A DNA stretch of 64,000 nt from Onchidella celtica (Eukaryota > Mollusca > Gastropoda > Systellommatophora > Onchidiidae): NCBI GenBank assembly GCA_963931925.1, contig OZ007579.1, positions 48,032,271-48,096,270 on the forward strand, written 5' to 3'. Shown here piece by piece: positions 31,258 to 43,412 of this stretch. The position numbers were made by a program, and so were the translations under genes. Under the pieces are notes generated by a model. That model did no database searches. It had not been told where the DNA came from and saw only the letters and a program-made list of their open reading frames with translations. Position 1 is the first letter of the stretch, and each line of letters opens with the position of its first letter.

Positions 31258-32675
31258 CCTGACATCTTCTAGAACCCCCGGCCACACCGAGTTCATGACT
31301 TCCTGACATCTTCTAGAACCCCCGGCCACACAGAGTTCCTGACATCTTCTAGAACCCCCGGCCACACCGAGTTCATGACTTCCTGACATCTTCTAGAACC
31401 CCCGGCCACACCGAGTTCATGACATCCTGACATCTTCTAGAACCCCCGGCCACACAGAGTTCCTGACATCTTCTAGAACCCCCGGCCACACCGAGTTCAT
31501 GACTTCCTGACATCTTCTAGAACCCCCGGCCACACCGAGTTCATGACTTCCTGACATCTTCTAGAACCCCTGGCCACACCGAGTTCATAACTTCCTGACA
31601 TCTTCTAGAACCCCCGGCCACACAGAGTTCCTGACATCTTCTAGAACCCCCGGCCACACCGAGTTCATGACTTCCTGACATCTTCTAGAACCCCCGGCCA
31701 CACCGAGTTCATAACTTCCTGACATCTTCTAGAACCCCCGGCCACACAGACTTCATGACTTCCTGACATCTTCTAGAACCCCCGGCCACACCGACTTCAT
31801 GACTTCCTGACATCTTCTAGAACCCCCGGCCACACCGAGTTCATGACTTCCTGACATCTTCTAGAACCCCCGGCCACACCGAGTTCATGACTTCCTGACA
31901 TCTTCTAGAACCCCCGGCCACACCGAGTTCATGACTTCCTGACATCTTCTAGAACCCCCGGCCACACAGAGTTCCTGACATCTTCTAGAACCCCCGGCCA
32001 CACCGAGTTCATGACTTCCTGACATCTTCTAGAACCCCCGGCCACACAGAGTTCCTGACATCTTCTAGAACCCCCGGCCACACCGAGTTCATGACTTCCT
32101 GACATCTTCTAGAACCCCCGGCCACACCGAGTTCATGACTTCCTGACATCTTCTAGAACCCCCGGCCACACAGAGTTCCTGACATCTTCTAGAACCCCCG
32201 GCCACACCGAGTTCATGACTTCCTGACATCTTCTAGAACCCCCGGCCACACCGAGTTCATGACTTCCTGACATCTTCTAGAACCCCCGGCCACACCGAGT
32301 TCATGACTTCCTGAACTCTTCCAGAACCCCCGGCCACACAGAGTTCCTGACATCTTCTAGAACCCCCGGCCACACCGAGTTCATGACTTCCTGACATCTT
32401 CTAGAACCCCCGGCCACACCGAGTTCATGACTTCCTGACATCTTCTAGAACCCCCGGCCACACAGACTTCATGACTTCCTGACATCTTCTAGAACCCCCG
32501 GCCACACCGACTTCATGACTTCCTGACATCTTCTAGAACCCCCGGCCACACCGAGTTCATGACTTCCTGACATCTTCTAGAACCCCCGGCCACACCGATT
32601 TCATGACTTCCTGACATCTTCTAGAACCCCCGGCCACACCGATTTCATGACTTCCTGACATCTTCTAGAACCCCC
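31258..32675. repeat. Second mixed 36/44-bp block
   Basis: It repeats 25,742-27,159 at an offset of 5,516 bp. Shared landmarks are TTCATGACATCC (25,901 and 31,417), CCCCTGG (26,051 and 31,567), CACAGACTTC (26,941 and 32,457) and the switch to GTGG (27,160 and 32,676). Confidence 0.88.
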
Positions 32676-35600
32676 GTGGCCACACAGAGTTCCTGACATC
32701 TTCTAGAACCCCCGTGGCCACACAGAGTTCCTGACATCTTCTAGAACCCCCGTGGCCACACAGAGTTCCTGACATCTTCTAGAACCCCCGTGGCCACACA
32801 GAGTTCCTGACATCTTCTAGAACCCCCGTGGCCACACAGAGTTCCTGACATCTTCTAGAACCCCCGTGGCCACACAGAGTTCCTGACATCTTCTAGAACC
32901 CCCGTGGCCACACAGAGTTCCTGACATCTTCTAGAACCCCCGTGGCCACACAGAGTTCCTGACATCTTCTAGAACCCCCGTGGCCACACAGAGTTCCTGA
33001 CATCTTCTAGAACCCCCGTGGCCACACAGAGTTCCTGACATCTTCTAGAACCCCCGTGGCCACACAGAGTTCCTGACATCTTCTAGAACCCCCGTGGCCA
33101 CACAGAGTTCCTGACATCTTCTAGAACCCCCGTGGCCACACAGAGTTCCTGACATCTTCTAGAACCCCCGTGGCCACACAGAGTTCCTGACATCTTCTAG
33201 AACCCCCGTGGCCACACAGAGTTCCTGACATCTTCTAGAACCCCCGTGGCCACACAGAGTTCCTGACATCTTCTAGAACCCCCGTGGCCACACAGAGTTC
33301 CTGACATCTTCTAGAACCCCCGTGGCCACACAGAGTTCCTGACATCTTCTAGAACCCCCGTGGCCACACAGAGTTCCTGACATCTTCTAGAACCCCCGTG
33401 GCCACACAGAGTTCCTGACATCTTCTAGAACCCCCGTGGCCACACAGAGTTCCTGACATCTTCTAGAACCCCCGTGGCCACACAGAGTTCCTGACATCTT
33501 CTAGAACCCCCGTGGCCACACAGAGTTCCTGACATCTTCTAGAACCCCCGTGGCCACACAGAGTTCCTGACATCTTCTAGAACCCCCGTGGCCACACAGA
33601 GTTCCTGACATCTTCTAGAACCCCCGTGGCCACACAGAGTTCCTGACATCTTCTAGAACCCCCGTGGCCACACAGAGTTCCTGACATCTTCTAGAACCCC
33701 CGTGGCCACACAGAGTTCCTGACATCTTCTAGAACCCCCGTGGCCACACAGAGTTCCTGACATCTTCTAGAACCCCCGTGGCCACACAGAGTTCCTGACA
33801 TCTTCTAGAACCCCCGTGGCCACACAGAGTTCCTGACATCTTCTAGAACCCCCGTGGCCACACAGAGTTCCTGACATCTTCTAGAACCCCCGTGGCCACA
33901 CAGAGTTCCTGACATCTTCTAGAACCCCCGTGGCCACACAGAGTTCATGACATCTTCTAGAACCCCCGTGGCCACACGGAGTTCCTGACATCTTCTAGAA
34001 CCCCTGTGGCCACACAGAGTTCCTGACATCTTCTAGAACCCCCGTGGCCACACGGAGTTCCTGACATCTTCTAGAACCCCCGTGGCCACACGGAGTTCCT
34101 GACATCTTCTAGAACCCCCGTGGCCACACGGAGTTCCTGACATCTTCTAGAACCCCCGTGGCCACACGGAGTTCCTGACATCCTCTAGAACCCCCGTGGC
34201 CACACAGAGTTCCTGACATCTTCTAGAACCCCCGTGGCCACACAGAGTTCCTGACATCTCCTAGAACCCCCGTGGCCACACAGAGTTCCTGACATCTTCT
34301 AGAACCCCCGTGGCCACACAGAGTTCCTGACATCTTCTAGAACCCCCGTGGCCACACAGAGTTCCTGACATCTCCTAGAACCCCCGTGGCCACACAGAGT
34401 TCCTGACATCTCCTAGAACCCCCGTGGCCACACAGAGTTCCTGACATCTTCTAGAACCCCCGTGGCCACACAGAGTTCCTGACATCTCCTAGAACCCCCG
34501 TGGCCACACAGAGTTCCTGACATCTTCTAGAACCCCCGTGGCCACACAGAGTTCCTGACATCTTCTAGAACCCCCGTGGCCACACAGAGTTCCTGACATC
34601 TTCTAGAACCCCCGTGGCCACACAGAGTTCCTGACATCTTCTAGAACCCCCGTGGCCACACAGAGTTCCTGACATCTTCTAGAACCCCCGTGGCCACACA
34701 GAGTTCCTGACATCTCCTAGAACCCCCGTGGCCACACAGAGTTCCTGACATCTTCTAGAACCCCCGTGGCCACACAGAGTTCCTGACATCTTCTAGAACC
34801 CCCGTGGCCACACAGAGTTCCTGACATCTTCTAGAACCCCCGTGGCCACACAGAGTTCCTGACATCTTCTAGAACCCCCGTGGCCACACAGAGTTCCTGA
34901 CATCTTCTAGAACCCCCGTGGCCACACAGAGTTCCTGACATCTTCTAGAACCCCCGGCCACACAGAGTTCCTGACATCTTCTAGAACCCCCGTGGCCACA
35001 CAGAGTTCCTGACATCTCCTAGAACCCCCGTGGCCACACGGAGTTCCTGACATCTTCTAGAACCCCCGTGGCCACACAGAGTTCCTGACATCTTCTAGAA
35101 CCCCCGTGGCCACACGGAGTTCCTGACATCTTCTAGAACCCCCGTGGCCACACAGAGTTCCTGACATCTTCTAGAACCCCCGTGGCCACACGGAGTTCCT
35201 GACATCTTCTAGAACCCCCGTGGCCACACAGAGTTCCTGACATCTTCTAGAACCCCCGTGGCCACACAGAGTTCCTGACATCTTCTAGAACCCCCGTGGC
35301 CACACAGAGTTCCTGACATCTTCTAGAACCCCCGTGGCCACACAGAGTTCCTGACATCTCCTAGAACCCCCGTGGCCACACAGAGTTCCTGACATCTCCT
35401 AGAACCCCCGTGGCCACACAGAGTTCCTGACATCTTCTAGAACCCCCGTGGCCACACAGAGTTCCTGACATCTCCTAGAACCCCCGTGGCCACACAGAGT
35501 TCCTGACATCTCCTAGAACCCCCGTGGCCACACAGAGTTCCTGACATCTCCTAGAACCCCCGTGGCCACACAGAGTTCCTGACATCTCCTAGAACCCCCG

Positions 35601-38600
35601 TGGCCACACAGAGTTCCTGACATCTTCTAGAACCCCCGTGGCCACACAGAGTTCCTGACATCTCCTAGAACCCCCGTGGCCACACAGAGTTCATGACATC
35701 TTCTAGAACCCCCGTGGCCACACAGAGTTCCTGACATCTCCTAGAACCCCCGTGGCCACACAGAGTTCCTGACATCTCCTAGAACCCCCGTGGCCACACA
35801 GAGTTCCTGACATCTTCTAGAACCCCCGTGGCCACACAGAGTTCCTGACATCTTCTAGAACCCCCGTGGCCACACAGAGTTCCTGACATCTTCTAGAACC
35901 CCCGTGGCCACACAGAGTTCCTGACATCTTCTAGAACCCCCGTGGCCACACAGAGTTCCTGACATCTTCTAGAACCCCCGTGGCCACACAGAGTTCCTGA
36001 CATCTCCTAGAACCCCCGTGGCCACACAGAGTTCCTGACATCTTCTAGAACCCCCGTGGCCACACAGAGTTCCTGACATCTTCTAGAACCCCCGTGGCCA
36101 CACAGAGTTCCTGACATCTTCTAGAACCCCCGTGGCCACACAGAGTTCCTGACATCTTCTAGAACCCCCGTGGCCACACAGAGTTCCTGACATCTTCTAG
36201 AACCCCCGTGGCCACACAGAGTTCCTGACATCTTCTAGAACCCCCGTGGCCACACAGAGTTCCTGACATCTTCTAGAACCCCCGTGGCCACACAGAGTTC
36301 CTGACATCTTCTAGAACCCCCGTGGCCACACAGAGTTCCTGACATCTTCTAGAACCCCCGTGGCCACACAGAGTTCCTGACATCTTCTAGAACCCCCGTG
36401 GCCACACAGAGTTCCTGACATCTTCTAGAACCCCCGTGGCCACACAGAGTTCCTGACATCTTCTAGAACCCCCGTGGCCACACAGAGTTCCTGACATCTT
36501 CTAGAACCCCCGTGGCCACACAGAGTTCCTGACATCTTCTAGAACCCCCGTGGCCACACAGAGTTCCTGACATCTTCTAGAACCCCCGTGGCCACACAGA
36601 GTTCCTGACATCTTCTAGAACCCCCGTGGCCACACAGAGTTCCTGACATCTTCTAGAACCCCCGTGGCCACACAGAGTTCCTGACATCTTCTAGAACCCC
36701 CGTGGCCACACAGAGTTCCTGACATCTTCTAGAACCCCCGTGGCCACACAGAGTTCCTGACATCTTCTAGAACCCCCGTGGCCACACAGAGTTCCTGACA
36801 TCTTCTAGAACCCCCGTGGCCACACAGAGTTCCTGACATCTTCTAGAACCCCCGTGGCCACACAGAGTTCCTGACATCTTCTAGAACCCCCGTGGCCACA
36901 CAGAGTTCCTGACATCTTCTAGAACCCCCGTGGCCACACAGAGTTCCTGACATCTTCTAGAACCCCCGTGGCCACACAGAGTTCCTGACATCTTCTAGAA
37001 CCCCCGTGGCCACACAGAGTTCCTGACATCTTCTAGAACCCCCGTGGCCACACAGAGTTCCTGACATCTTCTAGAACCCCCGTGGCCACACAGAGTTCCT
37101 GACATCTTCTAGAACCCCCGTGGCCACACAGAGTTCCTGACATCTTCTAGAACCCCCGTGGCCACACAGAGTTCCTGACATCTTCTAGAACCCCCGTGGC
37201 CACACAGAGTTCCTGACATCTTCTAGAACCCCCGTGGCCACACAGAGTTCCTGACATCTTCTAGAACCCCCGTGGCCACACAGAGTTCCTGACATCTTCT
37301 AGAACCCCCGTGGCCACACAGAGTTCCTGACATCTTCTAGAACCCCCGTGGCCACACAGAGTTCCTGACATCTTCTAGAACCCCCGTGGCCACACAGAGT
37401 TCCTGACATCTTCTAGAACCCCCGTGGCCACACAGAGTTCCTGACATCTTCTAGAACCCCCGTGGCCACACAGAGTTCCTGACATCTTCTAGAACCCCCG
37501 TGGCCACACAGAGTTCCTGACATCTTCTAGAACCCCCGTGGCCACACAGAGTTCCTGACATCTTCTAGAACCCCCGTGGCCACACAGAGTTCCTGACATC
37601 TTCTAGAACCCCCGTGGCCACACAGAGTTCCTGACATCTTCTAGAACCCCCGTGGCCACACAGAGTTCCTGACATCTTCTAGAACCCCCGTGGCCACACA
37701 GAGTTCCTGACATCTTCTAGAACCCCCGTGGCCACACAGAGTTCCTGACATCTTCTAGAACCCCCGTGGCCACACAGAGTTCCTGACATCTTCTAGAACC
37801 CCCGTGGCCACACGGAGTTCCTGACATCTTCTAGAACCCCCGTGGCCACACGGAGTTCCTGACATCTTCTAGAACCCCTGTGGCCACACAGAGTTCCTGA
37901 CATCTTCTAGAACCCCCGTGGCCACACGGAGTTCCTGACATCTTCTAGAACCCCCGTGGCCACACGGAGTTCCTGACATCTTCTAGAACCCCCGTGGCCA
38001 CACGGAGTTCCTGACATCTTCTAGAACCCCCGTGGCCACACGGAGTTCCTGACATCTTCTAGAACCCCCGTGGCCACACAGAGTTCCTGACATCTTCTAG
38101 AACCCCCGTGGCCACACAGAGTTCCTGACATCTCCTAGAACCCCCGTGGCCACACAGAGTTCCTGACATCTTCTAGAACCCCCGTGGCCACACAGAGTTC
38201 CTGACATCTTCTAGAACCCCCGTGGCCACACAGAGTTCCTGACATCTCCTAGAACCCCCGTGGCCACACAGAGTTCCTGACATCTCCTAGAACCCCCGTG
38301 GCCACACAGAGTTCCTGACATCTTCTAGAACCCCCGTGGCCACACAGAGTTCCTGACATCTCCTAGAACCCCCGTGGCCACACAGAGTTCCTGACATCTT
38401 CTAGAACCCCCGTGGCCACACAGAGTTCCTGACATCTTCTAGAACCCCCGTGGCCACACAGAGTTCCTGACATCTCCTAGAACCCCCGTGGCCACACAGA
38501 GTTCCTGACATCTTCTAGAACCCCCGTGGCCACACAGAGTTCCTGACATCTTCTAGAACCCCCGTGGCCACACAGAGTTCCTGACATCTCCTAGAACCCC

Positions 38601-41600
38601 CGTGGCCACACAGAGTTCCTGACATCTTCTAGAACCCCCGTGGCCACACAGAGTTCCTGACATCTTCTAGAACCCCCGTGGCCACACAGAGTTCCTGACA
38701 TCTTCTAGAACCCCCGTGGCCACACAGAGTTCCTGACATCTTCTAGAACCCCCGTGGCCACACAGAGTTCCTGACATCTTCTAGAACCCCCGGCCACACA
38801 GAGTTCCTGACATCTTCTAGAACCCCCGTGGCCACACAGAGTTCCTGACATCTACTAGAACCCCCGTGGCCACACGGAGTTCCTGACATCTTCTAGAACC
38901 CCCGTGGCCACACAGAGTTCCTGACATCTTCTAGAACCCCCGTGGCCACACGGAGTTCCTGACATCTTCTAGAACCCCCGTGGCCACACAGAGTTCCTGA
39001 CATCTTCTAGAACCCCCGTGGCCACACGGAGTTCCTGACATCTTCTAGAACCCCCGTGGCCACACAGAGTTCCTGACATCTTCTAGAACCCCCGTGGCCA
39101 CACAGAGTTCCTGACATCTTCTAGAACCCCCGTGGCCACACAGAGTTCCTGACATCTTCTAGAACCCCCGTGGCCACACAGAGTTCCTGACATCTCCTAG
39201 AACCCCCGTGGCCACACAGAGTTCCTGACATCTCCTAGAACCCCCGTGGCCACACAGAGTTCCTGACATCTTCTAGAACCCCCGTGGCCACACAGAGTTC
39301 CTGACATCTCCTAGAACCCCCGTGGCCACACAGAGTTCCTGACATCTCCTAGAACCCCCGTGGCCACACAGAGTTCCTGACATCTCCTAGAACCCCCGTG
39401 GCCACACAGAGTTCCTGACATCTCCTAGAACCCCCGTGGCCACACAGAGTTCCTGACATCTTCTAGAACCCCCGTGGCCACACAGAGTTCCTGACATCTC
39501 CTAGAACCCCCGTGGCCACACAGAGTTCATGACATCTTCTAGAACCCCCGTGGCCACACAGAGTTCCTGACATCTCCTAGAACCCCCGTGGCCACACAGA
39601 GTTCCTGACATCTCCTAGAACCCCCGTGGCCACACAGAGTTCCTGACATCTTCTAGAACCCCCGTGGCCACACAGAGTTCCTGACATCTTCTAGAACCCC
39701 CGTGGCCACACAGAGTTCCTTACATCTTCTAGAACCCCCGTGGCCACACAGAGTTCCTGACATCTTCTAGAACCCCCGTGGCCACACAGAGTTCCTGACA
39801 TCTTCTAGAACCCCCGTGGCCACACAGAGTTCCTGACATCTCCTAGAACCCCCGTGGCCACACAGAGTTCCTGACATCTTCTAGAACCCCCGTGGCCACA
39901 CAGAGTTCCTGACATCTTCTAGAACCCCCGTGGCCACACAGAGTTCCTGACATCTTCTAGAACCCCCGTGGCCACACAGAGTTCCTGACATCTTCTAGAA
40001 CCCCCGTGGCCACACAGAGTTCCTGACATCTTCTAGAACCCCCGTGGCCACACAGAGTTCCTGACATCTTCTAGAACCCCCGGCCACACAGAGTTCCTGA
40101 CATCTTCTAGAACCCCCGTGGCCACACAGAGTTCCTGACATCTCCTAGAACCCCCGTGGCCACACGGAGTTCCTGACATCTCCTAGAACCCCCGTGGCCA
40201 CACAGAGTTCCTGACATCTTCTAGAACCCCCGTGGCCACACGGAGTTCCTGACATCTTCTAGAACCCCCGTGGCCACACAGAGTTCCTGACATCTTCTAG
40301 AACCCCCGTGGCCACACGGAGTTCCTGACATCTTCTAGAGCCCCCGTGGCCACACAGAGTTCCTGACATCTTCTAGAACCCCCGTGGCCACACAGAGTTC
40401 CTGACATCTTCTAGAACCCCCGTGGCCACACAGAGTTCCTGACATCTTCTAGAACCCCCGTGGCCACACAGAGTTCCTGACATCTCCTAGAACCCCCGTG
40501 GCCACACAGAGTTCCTGACATCTCCTAGAACCCCCGTGGCCACACAGAGTTCCTGACATCTTCTAGAACCCCCGTGGCCACACAGAGTTCCTGACATCTC
40601 CTAGAACCCCCGTGGCCACACAGAGTTCCTGACATCTCCTAGAACCCCCGTGGCCACACAGAGTTCCTGACATCTCCTAGAACCCCCGTGGCCACACAGA
40701 GTTCCTGACATCTCCTAGAACCCCCGTGGCCACACAGAGTTCCTGACATCTTCTAGAACCCCCGTGGCCACACAGAGTTCCTGACATCTTCTAGAACCCC
40801 CGTGGCCACACAGAGTTCCTGACATCTCCTAGAACCCCCGTGGCCACACAGAGTTCATGACATCTTCTAGAACCCCCGTGGCCACACAGAGTTCCTGACA
40901 TCTCCTAGAACCCCCGTGGCCACACAGAGTTCCTGACACCTCCTAGAACCCCCGTGGCCACACAGAGTTCCTGACATCTTCTAGAACCCCCGTGGCCACA
41001 CAGAGTTCCTGACATCTTCTAGAACCCCCGTGGCCACACAGAGTTCCTGACATCTTCTAGAACCCCCGTGGCCACACAGAGTTCCTGACATCTTCTAGAA
41101 CCCCCGTGGCCACACAGAGTTCCTGACATCTTCTAGAACCCCCGTGGCCACACAGAGTTCCTGACATCTTCTAGAACCCCCGTGGCCACACAGAGTTCCT
41201 GACATCTTCTAGAACCCCCGTGGCCACACAGAGTTCCTGACATCTTCTAGAACCCCCGTGGCCACACAGAGTTCCTGACATCTTCTAGAACCCCCGTGGC
41301 CACACAGAGTTCCTGACATCTTCTAGAACCCCCGTGGCCACACAGAGTTCCTGACATCTTCTAGAACCCCCGTGGCCACACAGAGTTCCTGACATCTTCT
41401 AGAACCCCCGTGGCCACACAGAGTTCCTGACATCTCCTAGAACCCCCGTGGCTACACAGAGTTCCTGACATCTTCTAGAACCCCCGTGGCCACACAGAGT
41501 TCCTGACATCTTCTAGAACCCCCGTGGCCACACGGAGTTCCTGACATCTTCTAGAACCCCCGTGGCCACACAGAGTTCCTGACATCTTCTAGAACCCCCG

Positions 41601-41887
41601 TGGCCACACAGAGTTCCTGACATCTTCTAGAACCCCCGTGGCCACACAGAGTTCCTGACATCTTCTAGAACCCCCGTGGCCACACAGAGTTCCTGACATC
41701 TCCTAGAACCCCCGTGGCCACACAGAGTTCCTGACATCTTCTAGAACCCCCGTGGCCACACAGAGTTCCTGACATCTTCTAGAACCCCCGTGGCCACACA
41801 GAGTTCCTGACATCTTCTAGAACCCCCGTGGCCACACAGAGTTCCTGACATCTTCTAGAACCCCCGTGGCCACACAGAGTTCCTGAC
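32676..41887. repeat. 38-bp block with nested higher-order repeats
   Basis: About 242 units. Units up to about 33,930 are uniform. Beyond that, CACGGAG and TCTCCTAG variants recur at matched spacing. The single-copy GG unit occurs at 34,951, 38,787 and 40,077 (spacings 3,836 and 1,290). TTCATGAC occurs at 35,687, 39,523 and 40,851 (3,836 and 1,328). CCCCTGTGG occurs at 34,001 and 37,875 (3,874). Confidence 0.88.
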
Positions 41888-42034
41888 TCTCGGCGTTCGT
41901 CACTCACTTTTTTCTTTTTTCTCGTCGCCAGGTTTTTCTGTGGATTTTCTGGTTTCTGTTTTTCTGTGCAGGTGTCTTATCCATTTTGCCAAAAGTGCCA
42001 CTGGTTATATGGTATAATTTTAGAGTATATGAAT

Positions 42035-43412
42035 TTAGTGTTCATTTCTTTTACACCAAATCCAGCAGGAAGCATTTTCCGCTGTTGTTGCTATTTTCTT
42101 AAGAGCACTTCTAATTTTCCTGCCACCTCGATTGAGTTTCTTCAGAAGAAAGTACATTGTTGAACCGACAAATCCCCTTGCTCCTACTTCCACGGCGAAT
42201 ATGCTTGACTTCATTCCAGCATTCCTTAGATCCCTCAGAAGATCCTGGTATTTGGCCACTTTGTATTCACGCTGCTCCTTAATGTTTGTTTCATACGGGA
42301 CCGTTAGCTTGATTAGGACGTATGTCTGAGCTTCCTTTGAGCTTAGTACAATGTCTGGTCTCATATCGGAGGTCCTTACCAGCTCGGGATAATCATTCCA
42401 TCCTTCCAAGTCTGCTGCCACTTTCCTGTCACTGGCTTCGTCTAGTAACCCGGGTGCAGGGGAATGTATGTTGGTGCGGGTATTGATGGATGCCTGGATG
42501 AATGTCTTTGTTTTGGGTTTGTTAGACTTCTTCTTTGCCTTTTCTACTTCTGATGCAATGGTCGTTGCCAGAATTTCAAGGACACGATTATGTCGCCAGG
42601 TGTATCTTCCACAAGCTAATGCGGCCTTGCACTCCGACAGAATGTGTTGCAATGTCTGTTTCCCTCTGCACAGCGGACATCCATCGCTGGTCTCTTTGCT
42701 CCATTGAGTGAGGTTTGTCTTTGTGGGAAGGACATCGCATGCAGCGCGAATACTGAACGCCAGCTTCATAGGCGCCATGTGCCAGATGTCGTTCCATGAA
42801 TACGCTCTTTGCAAAGCGCTCTCTCAGTTTGTCCCCTGACCTTGCCTTCCTTGTTGCACTGCTTTCCGAACTCTTTTCTCGTCTTCCTCGCATCTGATCT
42901 CTTGAAGTACCATGTCTCGCTTTTCTTTGGGTCCTGCTGTAGACACCGGCGGATACGAATGTTCGCCCAATCCTCTTCTATACGACTGAGTGGTTCCGAT
43001 GATTTCCTTTATCTGCAGGGAGTGTTCTGCTGCTGCGACTGCTTCTCTCACTTTCCACTTTCGATCTGTTTTCAGTTCAGGTTCTGTGTTTCTTACCGCT
43101 TCATCTTGTGAACCCTTGAACATTAGATGAAGGCGGGCCTTCCCTACATTGTATTCCTCATTCAGGGATTTAAGTGGTTGTACAGTCATGTACTAGCTTT
43201 GCTTGTTTGCATGCAAGTGTGACATCGGTTAAGCATGGAGGGAGTCCGAGCCATTTTCTTGTGTAGCGATTTATCTTTGCCTTTAGCCCCTCCACAGTTG
43301 AGGGTGGAATCTCATAGACTAGCAGTGGCCATAGAAGTTTGGGGATAAGCTTGAACTGGAGAATCCATAGCTTGAACTTTCCTAGGAGGCCAAACTTGTT
43401 TCTGAGAAAAAT
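42035..43412 (-). mobile_element. Degraded LINE with restriction-like endonuclease C-terminus
   Basis: Minus-strand frames carry successive parts of one LINE polyprotein. At 43,412-43,194 there is FLRNKFGLLGKFKLW...KWLGLPP. At 43,189-42,824 there is RKWKVREAV and KEKRDMVLQEIR. At 42,814-42,035 a 259-codon frame has SWNDIWHMAP, a CCHC site (CPLC, H57, C62) and an endonuclease-like region with RPDIVL (PD at 153-154), TVPYE and YKVAKYQDL. This layout is typical of LINEs that use a restriction-like endonuclease. Frameshifts near 43,192 and 42,815 show it is dead, and the N-terminal reverse transcriptase core is missing. It starts 150 bp past the satellite end. Confidence 0.85.

Larger units (their letters stand above)
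21829..41887. repeat. 20-kb satellite array of 36/38/44-bp units
   Basis: One basic unit is repeated roughly 500 times without interruption. It runs CCTGACATC, TTCTAGAA, CCCCC, then GG or GTGG, CCACAC, then AGAGTT or CGAGTT. Three length forms exist: 36 bp (GG), 38 bp (GTGG) and 44 bp (CCGAGTT plus CATGACTT). Forms are grouped in blocks: mixed 36/44 at 21,829-27,159 and 31,258-32,675, pure 38 at 27,160-31,257 and 32,676-41,887. Scattered variants (TCTCCTAG, CACGGAG, CCCCTGG, TTCATGAC) mark larger duplicated blocks. It is not coding: the 36-bp unit is merely a multiple of three. Confidence 0.98.

Noticed and set aside
21829-41887. CRISPR array
   Set aside because: Units are contiguous with no unique spacers, and the genome is eukaryotic.
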